A stretch of 64,000 nt of DNA from Proteiniborus sp. DW1 (GCF_900095305.1 NZ_FMDO01000031.1:1-64000), one strand, 5' to 3'; numbered from the stretch's first letter, positions 28,288 through 37,375 are shown. The notes: generated from the letters alone by a model not told the origin. Numbers and translations: made by a program.

Positions 28288-28991
28288 AAAGATTATGCAC
28301 AATTTGTGCACGTTCTGGTTCAAAAGGAGTGTCTAATAAAAATATTAGAGAAGTTGGGGGCAAACCTCTATTAGCATATAGTATTTTACAAGCGAAGGAG
28401 TCCAACTTGTTCCAAGCTATAGCAGTAAGTAGTGATAGTACAGAAATACTTGATATAGCAAATAGATGGGGAGCAGATTTTTTGATAACTAGACCAACAA
28501 GCCTTGCTACGGACCGAGCTCCTAAGATTCCTGTAGTTAGACATGCTTTGCTACATATGGAAGAACTAAATGAGGAAACTTTTGACACAATAGTGGACCT
28601 AGATGTAACTTCTCCACTTAGGTATATATCTGATATAAAAAATGTTGTAGATTTATTAGAAAAAAATCTAGTATCTAACGTAATTACTGGTACACCTGCT
28701 AGACGCTCCCCTTATTTCAATATTGTTGAAATAGACCATAGAGGTAAAGTACAATTATCAAAATCATTATCAAGACCAATTTTTTGCAGACAGGATGCAC
28801 CTAAATGTTATGATTTGAATGCTTCTATCTATGCATGGAGAAGGGATGCTCTGTTAAAGCAAAACACAATCTATAATGAAGATACGATTCTATATATTAT
28901 GCCAGAAGAGAGATCCATAGATATTGATTCAGAATTAGATTTCGAGATTGTCAATCTATTAATAAGTAAAAGGAGTATAAAAAATGACTAG
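28272..28991 (+). CDS. legF: CMP-nonulosonate cytidylyltransferase (LegF/PtmB-like)
   Basis: Activates the nonulosonic acid with CTP to give the CMP-sugar donor. The 239 residues contain the signature ICARSGSKGVSNKNIREVGG, VSSDSTEIL, the DLDVTSPLR block that binds the sugar and Mg, and ATDRAPKIP-type contacts. The GTG start at 28272 follows AAGGAG by 5 bases; ATG at 28284 is a weaker alternative. It overlaps genes on both sides. Confidence 0.9.
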   Translation: MDKEMKRLCTICARSGSKGVSNKNIREVGGKPLLAYSILQAKESNLFQAIAVSSDSTEILDIANRWGADFLITRPTSLATDRAPKIPVVRHALLHMEELNEETFDTIVDLDVTSPLRYISDIKNVVDLLEKNLVSNVITGTPARRSPYFNIVEIDHRGKVQLSKSLSRPIFCRQDAPKCYDLNASIYAWRRDALLKQNTIYNEDTILYIMPEERSIDIDSELDFEIVNLLISKRSIKND

Positions 28992-29811
28992 TATATCATA
29001 TAGAGAATTATTTGACTTAAAGAATAAGACAGCAGTAGTAACAGGGGGGGTGGGGATACTTGGAAAAAAATTTTGCGATGGCCTATCTGAATTTGGGGCT
29101 AATGTAGTAGTAGTAGATCTAGATAAAGAGAAAGTAGATAATTTTGCAAAGGAACTAATGAATAAATATAAAAATAAATGCTTAGGAATAGCTTGTGATG
29201 TTTCTTCTCCAAGGGATGTTAAAGCAATGACTCATCAAGTAATTGAGGAGTTTGGAGAAATTAATATTTTGCATAACAATGCTGCCAGTAAATCAGACGA
29301 CTTAGAAGCCTTCTTTGCTCCTTTTGAAGAATATTCATTAGAAAAATGGAATAAAATCATGTCTGTTAATCTAGGCGGAATGTTTTTAGTAGCCCAAGCC
29401 ATTGGTTCTCATATGGCTAGTCAGGGAAAGGGAGGAAGTATAATTCAAACATCATCAATTTATGGGATGCTAGCACCTGATCATAGAATTTACGAAGGCT
29501 CTTATTATTTAAACAGAAAAATTAATACTCCTGCTGTATATTCTGCTTCAAAGGCTGCAGTAATTGGACTTAGTAAATATTTGGCAACCTATTGGGCAGA
29601 CAGGAACATTCGTGTGAACACATTAATATTAGGTGGAAATGAAAGTGGACAGAACGAAACTTTTAAGAATAATTACTCATTTAGAACACCATTAGGTAGA
29701 ATGGGAAAACCAGATGAAATGGTAGCTGCGTTAGTTTTCCTAGCGTCTGAAGCTTCTAGCTATATAACTGGACAGAGTATTATTATAGATGGTGGTTTAA
29801 GCGCTTGGTAA
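28984..29811 (+). CDS. ptmA: SDR-family oxidoreductase (PtmA-like)
   Basis: Short-chain dehydrogenase of 275 residues. The cofactor loop TGGVGILG is at residues 20-27, NNAAS follows at about 98-102, and the catalytic YSASK is at 186-190. The C-terminal SSYITGQSIIIDGGLSAW is typical of classical SDRs. PtmA homologues accompany legionaminic acid genes in Campylobacter and clostridia. It overlaps the cytidylyltransferase gene by 8 bases. Confidence 0.85.
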   Translation: MTSISYRELFDLKNKTAVVTGGVGILGKKFCDGLSEFGANVVVVDLDKEKVDNFAKELMNKYKNKCLGIACDVSSPRDVKAMTHQVIEEFGEINILHNNAASKSDDLEAFFAPFEEYSLEKWNKIMSVNLGGMFLVAQAIGSHMASQGKGGSIIQTSSIYGMLAPDHRIYEGSYYLNRKINTPAVYSASKAAVIGLSKYLATYWADRNIRVNTLILGGNESGQNETFKNNYSFRTPLGRMGKPDEMVAALVFLASEASSYITGQSIIIDGGLSAW

Positions 29812-29827
29812 CTACAGGGGGGAATGA

Positions 29828-30157
29828 ATGAGAATAATAGAAGATATTTGTCAAGATAATAAGTCTTATTATAATGAGTATAAAAGTAAAGTCCAAAGTG
29901 TACTTTACTATGCGTGTAATATAGCTGAAGTAAAAAAGCTATTAAAGGAGATTAGAAAAGAAGCCATAAGTATGAAGGAATTTTTTATCACGATAGAGGA
30001 ATTGAATCAAATTAAACATGCAATTGACATGTTTAATGCTAGAATGCAGGCTACAGTATACTATACATTTAAAAATATAGAATCATATCAGTATTATGGT
30101 TGGAAAGAAGTATTATTCCAGAGGGAAAATGAAGGTGAAAAGATTGACTCCGTTTAA
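29828..30157 (+). CDS. Small helical protein of unknown function in the glycan cluster
   Basis: Unrecognised protein of 109 residues, predicted mostly helical, rich in Lys, Glu and Tyr, with no signal peptide or membrane segment. It starts 16 bases after ptmA behind a GGGGGG site and overlaps the next small gene by 29 bases, so it is part of the glycan operon. Position just before a Maf-type glycosyltransferase suggests an accessory role such as a chaperone or adaptor; that is inference. Confidence 0.7.
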   Translation: MRIIEDICQDNKSYYNEYKSKVQSVLYYACNIAEVKKLLKEIRKEAISMKEFFITIEELNQIKHAIDMFNARMQATVYYTFKNIESYQYYGWKEVLFQRENEGEKIDSV

Positions 30158-30461
30158 AAAGAAAATTGAGAGACTTCAAAATTCTTTAATATATACCATT
30201 GAGAACTTTAGGAAGGCTGATGACAATACTGGCTTAAATTTTTTTTTAATTAGTATAGAGGATTTAGAAAACTTATTAGAAAGTCATCAAAAAATTGACA
30301 ACCTGAATATGATAATCCATCAAGTACTGCCAAAATTACACATACTTTATAATTCAATGAAAAGCTGTGATGTAGCAGAAATGATAGATATATTAGAATA
30401 TGGAATTTTGCCAGCAACAGAAGAATGGATTAGGGAGTGTGATAGTAGTGATTATAGCTAA
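30129..30461 (+). CDS. Second small helical protein in the glycan cluster
   Basis: Unrecognised protein of 110 residues, predicted helical, with an acidic C-terminus (EEWIRECDSSDYS). ATG at 30129 is preferred because GAGGG lies just upstream inside the preceding gene. It overlaps the Maf gene by about 14 bases. The paired small proteins and their overlaps suggest they are made with the glycosyltransferase in fixed ratio. Confidence 0.68.
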   Translation: MKVKRLTPFKKKIERLQNSLIYTIENFRKADDNTGLNFFLISIEDLENLLESHQKIDNLNMIIHQVLPKLHILYNSMKSCDVAEMIDILEYGILPATEEWIRECDSSDYS

Positions 30462-32370
30462 AGAAAATGAGAGGAAAGAAATTTTCAAGAAAAACTTACA
30501 GCTCTTAACTCCTTGGTTGAGAGAAATAGTCTTACAAATAGATGAGGAGGAATTATGGAAGAGGATTGAAATAAACTATAATGATGAAGGGCATCCAATT
30601 TGTATATATCATGAAGAGAATAAAAGCTTTAAGATAAATAGCGAAAGACCGTTAATAGAAGCAGAAACCTGGTGTAAAGCTATTAATATGAAAGGAAGTG
30701 GAGCTGTTTTTCTGTATGGCTCTGGGTTTGGATACTCTTTATTTGAGGTCTTTTCCAAGAAACAACCCCATACTATAGTAGTTCTTTTTGAACAAAACAT
30801 TTATATATTTGCAGCAATGCTTTATTATTTTGATCTAGAACCTATCATCAATACGCAGAAAATAGCTTTCCTCATTGGGGACATCCACCAATTCTCTAAA
30901 GTTCTTAATATTTTATTTTCAAGCATTATTTTTGCTAACTGTACATCACCTACCATAGCATTTTCTTTAGTGGCGCAAAGAAATTTTAAAGAAAAATACA
31001 TTGAGATTCATAAGCATGTGTTCTCACAGCTGGGGCTATTTGTATTTTATATAGGAAATGATCATTTAGATAATTTAATTGGGCTTCACAATTTGCTATA
31101 TAATATGAAAGAGATAATACTGAATCCTTACATTAGTGATTTGAAAGATAAATTTAAGGATGTCCCTGCATTTATTGTGGCTAATGGACCATCACTAGAT
31201 AAAAATATACACCAGTTAAAAAAGGTCCAAAACAAAGGACTGATTATTTCTACAGAATCAGCAATAATCCCATTAATAAAAAACCGTATTAAACCTGATA
31301 TTTTAACTATTATTGAGCGAACAAAATATACTTATACCTATCATTTTGAAAACATAAAATATCCAGAAGATATATCTTTAATTTGTCTGGGAATTGTAGA
31401 TAAGAATGTGTTTCCATCTTTTAATGGTGCTAAAATTCCAGTATTTCGCAGTCAAGAAGCTATTAATCAATGGATAAACAGATATGTTGGAGATGGAAGT
31501 GCTATTAATGCAGGGGCAAATGTTTCTCATCTTGCATTAGAAATAGCCATATATTTGGGGGCTAATCCAATTGTCTTTGTAGGGCAAGATTATGCATATG
31601 GATCAGATGGTAAAACTCACAGTAAGGACGCAGTTTACTCACATGAAAAGGGAAAAAGAGCAAGAGAAATATTAAAATCTAAACCAATTGTGTGCGTAGA
31701 AGGCAATGAAGGAGGAATGATTCCTTCTAACCAATTATGGGTGGATTTTAAACGTGGATTAGAGATGAAAATTGCTTCTTATCCTGAAAAAGTATTTATT
31801 AATGCAACAGAAGGAGGAGCAAAAATAAAGGGAAGTATATATAGTAAATTAGATCAAGTTATAGAGAAATACTGTGTTCAAAAAGTGCCATATGGAGTAC
31901 ATGAATTAATAAAAGATGGTAAAGACAAAATCTCAATATTGGAGAGAAAAGAAGGCTTTAAAAAGTTTATCAAAAGTGTAGAAGAATATTCTAGTATTTT
32001 TCGTAAATTAAGCAGAGAAGCAGTTAGCAGACAAATGAAATGTAAAGATATGCTTCGTTTATCCCAAGAAAAAGATATTGATAATAACTATGGTGTCTTA
32101 GAAAAAACTTTCAAGGAACATATAGATAGCTACCAGCTTTTTATAGAGGATGACTTGGTCAGGTGTTTTTGTCAGCAAGTTATCTTTGTATATTTTTATC
32201 TATTAAATAGCATAGGAGTTATTGATAGTCCAGATAAGATAGCAAAAGTTTTTGAAATTCAGCATAGTTTCTTCTATCATTTAAATGTTGTTTGTCAAAG
32301 CTTATCGGTTTACTTGGAAGATGCTATTGAGGTCCTAGAAAGCCTTCTTGTAGACTTAGAGAGCATATAA
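30448..32370 (+). CDS. Maf/DUF115-type nonulosonate glycosyltransferase
   Basis: Protein of about 640 residues of the motility-associated-factor family. The DUF115 core shows DVPAFIVANGPSLDKNIHQL, the ISTESAIIPLI stretch, and AGANVSHLALEIAIYLGANP with VFVGQDYAYG. A helical C-terminal region follows. Maf proteins move CMP-pseudaminic or CMP-legionaminic acid onto Ser/Thr of flagellins; here no flagellin is nearby. The GTG start at 30448 is chosen from the AGGGAG site 10 bases upstream; GTG at 30439 is possible. It overlaps the TPR gene by 1 base. Confidence 0.85.
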   Translation: MIIAKENERKEIFKKNLQLLTPWLREIVLQIDEEELWKRIEINYNDEGHPICIYHEENKSFKINSERPLIEAETWCKAINMKGSGAVFLYGSGFGYSLFEVFSKKQPHTIVVLFEQNIYIFAAMLYYFDLEPIINTQKIAFLIGDIHQFSKVLNILFSSIIFANCTSPTIAFSLVAQRNFKEKYIEIHKHVFSQLGLFVFYIGNDHLDNLIGLHNLLYNMKEIILNPYISDLKDKFKDVPAFIVANGPSLDKNIHQLKKVQNKGLIISTESAIIPLIKNRIKPDILTIIERTKYTYTYHFENIKYPEDISLICLGIVDKNVFPSFNGAKIPVFRSQEAINQWINRYVGDGSAINAGANVSHLALEIAIYLGANPIVFVGQDYAYGSDGKTHSKDAVYSHEKGKRAREILKSKPIVCVEGNEGGMIPSNQLWVDFKRGLEMKIASYPEKVFINATEGGAKIKGSIYSKLDQVIEKYCVQKVPYGVHELIKDGKDKISILERKEGFKKFIKSVEEYSSIFRKLSREAVSRQMKCKDMLRLSQEKDIDNNYGVLEKTFKEHIDSYQLFIEDDLVRCFCQQVIFVYFYLLNSIGVIDSPDKIAKVFEIQHSFFYHLNVVCQSLSVYLEDAIEVLESLLVDLESI

Positions 32371-32756
32371 TGAGGAGTGAGGTTTTGAATATCATTGAAG
32401 ATTTAGATAGAAAACTAGACCAGTTAACTAAAAATCCTACTAATTCCTGTATATTAAATGATATAGGAGTACTTCTTTATCGAGTAAATGATTGGGAAAA
32501 TGCTGAAAAGTACTTTCATAGAGCATATGAGCTGGACTCAAAGAATGGAGATATTCTATTTAATTATGCACTAATACTATACAAACAGGATAAGTTTAGA
32601 GAAGCTATTTTTATATACGAAGCTTATCTAAAGTTTTACGAATACGACAAGGAAGTCATACAAAAATTGGGAGATTGCTACTTTATGATAGGAGAATATG
32701 GTTTGGCATCTAAAATGTATAAACTGCTTCAAAGAGATAGAGAGGGGAATCATTAA
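32370..32756 (+). CDS. Tetratricopeptide repeat protein
   Basis: Cytoplasmic protein of 128 residues with about two to three TPR units (DWENAEKYFHRAYELDSKNG, DILFNYALILYKQDKFREAI, LGDCYFMIGEYGLASKMY). Its ATG overlaps the last base of the Maf stop. It probably acts as a protein-binding scaffold for the glycosyltransferases on either side; that is inferred from position. Confidence 0.78.
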   Translation: MRSEVLNIIEDLDRKLDQLTKNPTNSCILNDIGVLLYRVNDWENAEKYFHRAYELDSKNGDILFNYALILYKQDKFREAIFIYEAYLKFYEYDKEVIQKLGDCYFMIGEYGLASKMYKLLQRDREGNH

Positions 32757-32759
32757 TTT

Positions 32760-35348
32760 ATGTCCAGGAAAAAAAACTTAAGTTTCTGTGTCATAACATA
32801 TAATGATGAACAGGATATTGAAAAAAGTTTGTTAAGTATCAAAGATTTTGTAGATGAAATAATAGTAGTAGATATTGGATCAGAAGATTTAACTATTTGT
32901 AAAGCAGAGCAAATAGGCGCTAAAGTATATCAGTTTAAATGGAACTATGATTTCAGCGAGGTAAAGAATTTTTGCTTAGATAAAGCTAAAGGAAGATGGG
33001 TTTTATTTCTTCAAGCTAACGAGCTTATTCTTAAAGAAGAGTTTGAAAATATCCATTTACTTTTAGATAATCCAAATATAGAAGGGTATCTATTGGATAT
33101 AGACTATAATTTTGAAAAGCATCGAATTCATTCTCCAGTTCAATCTCTGCGCTTGTTTAGGAATCGCAAGGAATATCGCTTTAAGCATAGAGTATTTGAA
33201 AGAATTCCAGATGAAATATTAAGGAATGTAAGAGAGTCAGGTATTCATATTCTTCAACAATCTAATCATAACTTGGCAAGTAAGTTTGACATTTTTATAA
33301 AATTATTAGAAGAGGATACTAATAACCACTTTGAAGATAGCTATCTACAATATATATATGGAATAGAGTTATTAAATCAAAAAAGATATAGAGAAAGCAT
33401 AGTATGCTTAGAAATATCAAGAAAAAACTTAAATTATGATTATTTATTTGCTCCACATTTGTTTAAGTGCTTAAGCTGGGCATTGATTACTATAAATGAA
33501 TATCATAAGGCACTAGATGTTTTGGAGGAGGGGATAAAAGCATTTCCCTTATATACTGATTTGTTTGTCCTAAGAGGAGAGATACGTAAACAACTTAAAC
33601 AGTATGATGAGGCTATTAAAGATTTAGAAATAAGTATTAAAACGATGAAGCAATCGCATCTTATGGTGCCTAAGCCAGAGGTTGATATTTCGGTTATCTT
33701 TGAAGAGCTCGGCGATATACATGGTAGCTTATTTAACTATCAACGTGCTAGTGTCTATTACCAGCAGGCTTATAAAATAAACCATAAAAATAGAGAACTA
33801 TTATATAAAATTGGTAAGTTGGCTAAAAGGATCAGTTCTATTGATTTATTAGATAATATATTAAAGGCAGCAATTGAGGAAAGGGATATTGAAAAATTAG
33901 TGACAATTATGGATATTTTTTTTCAAAAAAGAGAATATAAAAGAGTTTTAGAACTTGTAGAGTACTTAGAAAATTTAATAGGAAAAGGAGAAGAAAGTGA
34001 AAGCATTAAATTTACTTGTCACTTAATGCTAGGAGACTTAGGAAAAGCAATGTTTTATTTCACTGCTATTAATAGAGACAGCTCTTTTTACAATCATGCT
34101 CTACTGAAGCTTGTAGAAAAGTATTGGTCTAATAGCCAATGGCAAGAGGCTAAACAGTTAATATTAGAAATGACTAAAATAGAAAATATACGCATGGAAA
34201 CAAAAAGATTATATATAACATTACACCAGCTGCTAGCTCAAGGTGAATCAGATTATATTTTAACAACCGCACAGGAATATGAAATTGTTAACTCTCTAAT
34301 GGAAAGCTTTTTATGGCTAAGACAACAAGATAAGGCTCAGTTATTACTACCGCTAATTTTAAAGGAAAGAGAAGAGGAGCAGTATATCAATATAGCAGAA
34401 GTATGGGCAGAGATAAATGATTATAAAACTTTAGAAAACATCTTTTATTTTATATCTAATAAACAAAAGCAGAAGGAATTTAAGCAAAAAATTATAGTAA
34501 GTCTATTGAATAATGGATACATAGAAACAGCTGAGAAAATAATTAATTTAGGAAATTTTCAGTCATTGGAAGGGCTAGAACATTTAGTATGGGCTAAGAA
34601 TTTCATTAACAAGATTGTCCAATGGATAAATAGCATTATCAAAATGAATACTAACTATTATGATTTAAATATTTTCGAAGCTCAAGTATCTTCTAAACCA
34701 AGTAAGGATTTAATAGAACTTTATTATAGCTTAGGCCTAGATGATAATAACCCAGATAAAGATACTTATGTTTCTAAAGCTGAAAATCTTACAATCGTAA
34801 AAATCTATGAAGACATAGGGGACTTTTTTTTAAGAACAAGTAAATATAAAGAAGCTTTAACAGCATATCTAAACATAATAATAAATGACCCCTTAAATCA
34901 AGAAGCCATAGAAAAATTAGTAGATATTTTAAAAATAAATTTCAACGAGTATTTGAATTTTATTGAAAAAAAATATTCATTTATAGAGGCTTTTTACTTT
35001 GAGCGAAGACAAGATTTTTTAAACTATACAGTGGGATGCATATATTTTAAGAATAACAAAATTGAAGAAGCTCTAAAATATTTTTTAAAAATAGGAGAAG
35101 ATATGCCTATTTATATGATTGCTCTTGCCTACATTATAAGTAGCTTCATGATTTTAGGAGAAGAAGAAAAAGCAGTAGTATATTTAAGTGAAAAAAATAG
35201 AATGCCATATATATTCAAATTAATACTTCAAATTTGTAAAAATCACGCTCTAAATATACTCAATAAAGAGTGTAATGAATCTCTATACAATGAGTTATTT
35301 GAGCAGGGAAGGCAGAAAATTCTAGACAAAGCTATTCTGCTGTTTTGA
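32760..35348 (+). CDS. GT2-family glycosyltransferase fused to TPR repeats
   Basis: Protein of 862 residues. An N-terminal GT2 domain (about 1-200) has FCVITYNDEQDIEKSLLSI, FVDEIIVVDIGSED and WNYDFSEVKNFCLDKAKGRW. A long helical region with TPR units follows (for example KYKEALTAYLNIIINDPLNQ). The place of the metal-binding DXD (usually LDADE) reads LQANE, so both acidic residues are missing. It may be inactive, metal-independent, or a scaffold. It is the last gene of the cluster, 3 bases after the TPR gene. Confidence 0.82.
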   Translation: MSRKKNLSFCVITYNDEQDIEKSLLSIKDFVDEIIVVDIGSEDLTICKAEQIGAKVYQFKWNYDFSEVKNFCLDKAKGRWVLFLQANELILKEEFENIHLLLDNPNIEGYLLDIDYNFEKHRIHSPVQSLRLFRNRKEYRFKHRVFERIPDEILRNVRESGIHILQQSNHNLASKFDIFIKLLEEDTNNHFEDSYLQYIYGIELLNQKRYRESIVCLEISRKNLNYDYLFAPHLFKCLSWALITINEYHKALDVLEEGIKAFPLYTDLFVLRGEIRKQLKQYDEAIKDLEISIKTMKQSHLMVPKPEVDISVIFEELGDIHGSLFNYQRASVYYQQAYKINHKNRELLYKIGKLAKRISSIDLLDNILKAAIEERDIEKLVTIMDIFFQKREYKRVLELVEYLENLIGKGEESESIKFTCHLMLGDLGKAMFYFTAINRDSSFYNHALLKLVEKYWSNSQWQEAKQLILEMTKIENIRMETKRLYITLHQLLAQGESDYILTTAQEYEIVNSLMESFLWLRQQDKAQLLLPLILKEREEEQYINIAEVWAEINDYKTLENIFYFISNKQKQKEFKQKIIVSLLNNGYIETAEKIINLGNFQSLEGLEHLVWAKNFINKIVQWINSIIKMNTNYYDLNIFEAQVSSKPSKDLIELYYSLGLDDNNPDKDTYVSKAENLTIVKIYEDIGDFFLRTSKYKEALTAYLNIIINDPLNQEAIEKLVDILKINFNEYLNFIEKKYSFIEAFYFERRQDFLNYTVGCIYFKNNKIEEALKYFLKIGEDMPIYMIALAYIISSFMILGEEEKAVVYLSEKNRMPYIFKLILQICKNHALNILNKECNESLYNELFEQGRQKILDKAILLF

Positions 35349-35368
35349 TCTAATAAGTTTAACTTTAA

Positions 35369-35394
35369 AAGGATGTGCAAGTATGCACATCCTT
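35369..35394. terminator. Hairpin between convergent genes, possible bidirectional terminator
   Basis: Perfect 10-bp stem AAGGATGTGC / GCACATCCTT with loop AAGTAT. The minus strand has a short TTTT after the stem; the plus strand lacks a good T run. It separates the glycan operon from the minus-strand DUF4183 gene. Confidence 0.6.
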
Positions 35395-35404
35395 GAATAT
35401 TATT

Positions 35405-35788
35405 CTAGGTTGTTACTGTTGTAGTAGAAGTTGAGGATGGGGCGAAGTTATTTACTACTAAAGTGATGGGTGCACTTATTGGAACTGTAGACGCTTGAGT
35501 AAGGATTTCGACTTGAGAACCATTTGTACTAACTGTAAACAAACTTGATTGTTGTAGTGCACCATTAACAAAAAGCAAATAATATCCATTATCAGGATCA
35601 GTAGTTACTAAGTTTCCCGTCATTGTATTTCCAGCATCGTCTGTAAATTGAACAGCAGGAATAACTATAGTACTTCCTACGACTTCATTATTTCTAAGCT
35701 TATAAAAGTATTTTTCAACTTCTGGATTTGTATCAGTTATTGTAGTAGTAACAGCATTCATTACAAGTTTAAATAAGGTTGTAGCCAT
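35405..35788 (-). CDS. DUF4183 domain protein, probable spore-surface protein
   Basis: Protein of 127 residues, essentially one DUF4183 unit: VEKYFYKLRN, then NGYYLLFVNGALQQSSLFTV, then the closing strand ISAPITLVVNNF. It ends in a Ser/Thr-rich tail (APSSTSTTTVTT). It has no signal peptide or anchor. AAAGGAGGG lies 6 bases before the ATG on the minus strand. The homology with the units of the 1043-residue protein at the other end of the glycan cluster is visible by eye. The tail would be a suitable O-glycan acceptor, which is inference. Confidence 0.8.
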   Translation of the reverse strand: MATTLFKLVMNAVTTTITDTNPEVEKYFYKLRNNEVVGSTIVIPAVQFTDDAGNTMTGNLVTTDPDNGYYLLFVNGALQQSSLFTVSTNGSQVEILTQASTVPISAPITLVVNNFAPSSTSTTTVTT

Positions 35789-36020
35789 GCATTTCCCTCC
35801 TTTGCTCTGTCCTAATGTAGTATATTAATCTTGGCCCTAATTTGCTACTAGATTTATGAACAGAATTTAAAATAAGATAAATAAGAAACTAGTAAGAATT
35901 TTGATTTCTATGAATCTATAAAAATCTAGAAGCAACTAGGCTTATGAGTTTTTGTTTGACTTAGAATCTAAATAGTATAAAATGAAGAGTAGAAAAGTAA
36001 TTAGGAGTTGAAGAAAGGGC

Positions 36021-37355
36021 ATGAAATTAACATATCCTAAAGAGGTTGATATCATATTCAAGAAGCTAAAAAGTAACGGATATTCTAGGTACATTGTAGG
36101 AGGTTGCGTAAGAGACATTCTGTTAGGCATAGAACCATTTGATTGGGATATATGTACAGATGCAAAACCAGAGGATATACAAAGAGTTTTTAAAGACTTT
36201 TATACTATACCTACTGGTCTGAAACATGGAACCATAACAGTAGTGATAAATAATAAAAGTTTTGAAGTTACAACATTTAGAACTGATAAGGACTATGTAG
36301 ACAATAGAAGACCTAGAGCTGTAGAATTCACTACTAATATTTATGAGGATTTAAAACGAAGAGATTTTACAATCAATGCCCTTGCATACAATGAAGTTGA
36401 TGGATTGATTGATTGTTTTAATGGACAAAGTGACTTAAATAATAAGATAATTAGAACTGTAGGCAATCCTAATGAAAGGTTTAGTGAAGATGCTCTAAGG
36501 ATTATAAGAGGAGTAAGGTTTTCTGCACAGCTAGGCTTTGAAATTGAAGAAAATACAGCTTTAGCTATGACAGATAATAAAGAGCTTATTAATAATCTAA
36601 GCAAGGAGAGAATAAGAGAAGAACTCATTAAGATACTTATGACAGATAGACCCTCTTATGGAATTAGGTCATTAGTTTCGCTTAAACTCATAGAATGTAT
36701 AATACCAGAGCTTATTGAATGTGTTGGTTTTGAACAAAAGAACCTAAATCATCACAAAGATGTGTTTGAACATATTATGGAGGTACTGGATAATACAGAA
36801 AAGGATATTATTCTAAGACTCGCAGCGCTTTTTCATGATATTGGAAAGCCTAAGTGTTTTACAGTAGACGAAAATGGAAAAGGCCACTTTTATGGACATC
36901 ATAAAGTAAGTGCTGAAATGGCAGAAAAGATACTGACAAGGCTTAAATTTGATAATAGGACAATAGATACTGTAAGACTCCTAGTTAATGAACATATGTC
37001 TAGATATAATTTTTTGAGGGAGAAAAGCATAAAAAAATTTATTAATAAAGTAGGTATAGATAATCTAGAGAGACTTTTTAAGCTTCAATTTGCAGATATA
37101 AAAGGCTCTGCACCACCACATGATTTTACAAATGTTGAGTGCTTGAGAAATGAGTGTATTAGAATAATCAATGAAAAAGAGCCAATGACTGTAAAAGATT
37201 TAGATATTAATGGTCATGATATAATGAATCTAGGAGTAGCTCAAGGCAAGGAAATAGGAGACATGCTCAATTATTTATTAGAGATTGTACTAGAAAATCC
37301 TGAACTAAATAATAAAGATATTTTATTAGCTTTGGTAAATCAAAAATTAGGTTAG
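36021..37355 (+). CDS. cca: CCA tRNA nucleotidyltransferase with HD domain
   Basis: Adds or repairs the CCA end of tRNA. The 444 residues hold the class II nucleotidyltransferase head (YIVGGCVRDILLG, DWDICTDAKPEDI), the RRDFTINALAYN block, RLIRG-type neck (ALRIIRGVRFSAQLGFEIEE), and an HD phosphohydrolase-type domain (HHKDVFEHIMEVL, RLAALFHDIGKPKCF). Length is normal. It starts a three-gene plus-strand run with DUF1294 and a methyltransferase. Confidence 0.93.
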   Translation: MKLTYPKEVDIIFKKLKSNGYSRYIVGGCVRDILLGIEPFDWDICTDAKPEDIQRVFKDFYTIPTGLKHGTITVVINNKSFEVTTFRTDKDYVDNRRPRAVEFTTNIYEDLKRRDFTINALAYNEVDGLIDCFNGQSDLNNKIIRTVGNPNERFSEDALRIIRGVRFSAQLGFEIEENTALAMTDNKELINNLSKERIREELIKILMTDRPSYGIRSLVSLKLIECIIPELIECVGFEQKNLNHHKDVFEHIMEVLDNTEKDIILRLAALFHDIGKPKCFTVDENGKGHFYGHHKVSAEMAEKILTRLKFDNRTIDTVRLLVNEHMSRYNFLREKSIKKFINKVGIDNLERLFKLQFADIKGSAPPHDFTNVECLRNECIRIINEKEPMTVKDLDINGHDIMNLGVAQGKEIGDMLNYLLEIVLENPELNNKDILLALVNQKLG

Positions 37356-37375
37356 GACTAAAGGAGAATTGGATT

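Noticed and set aside
19076-35788. Reading the glycan cluster as flagellin glycosylation
   Set aside because: The gene content would allow it, but no flagellin, flagellar or motility gene is in the 64-kb window; kept only as the alternative to the spore-surface model.
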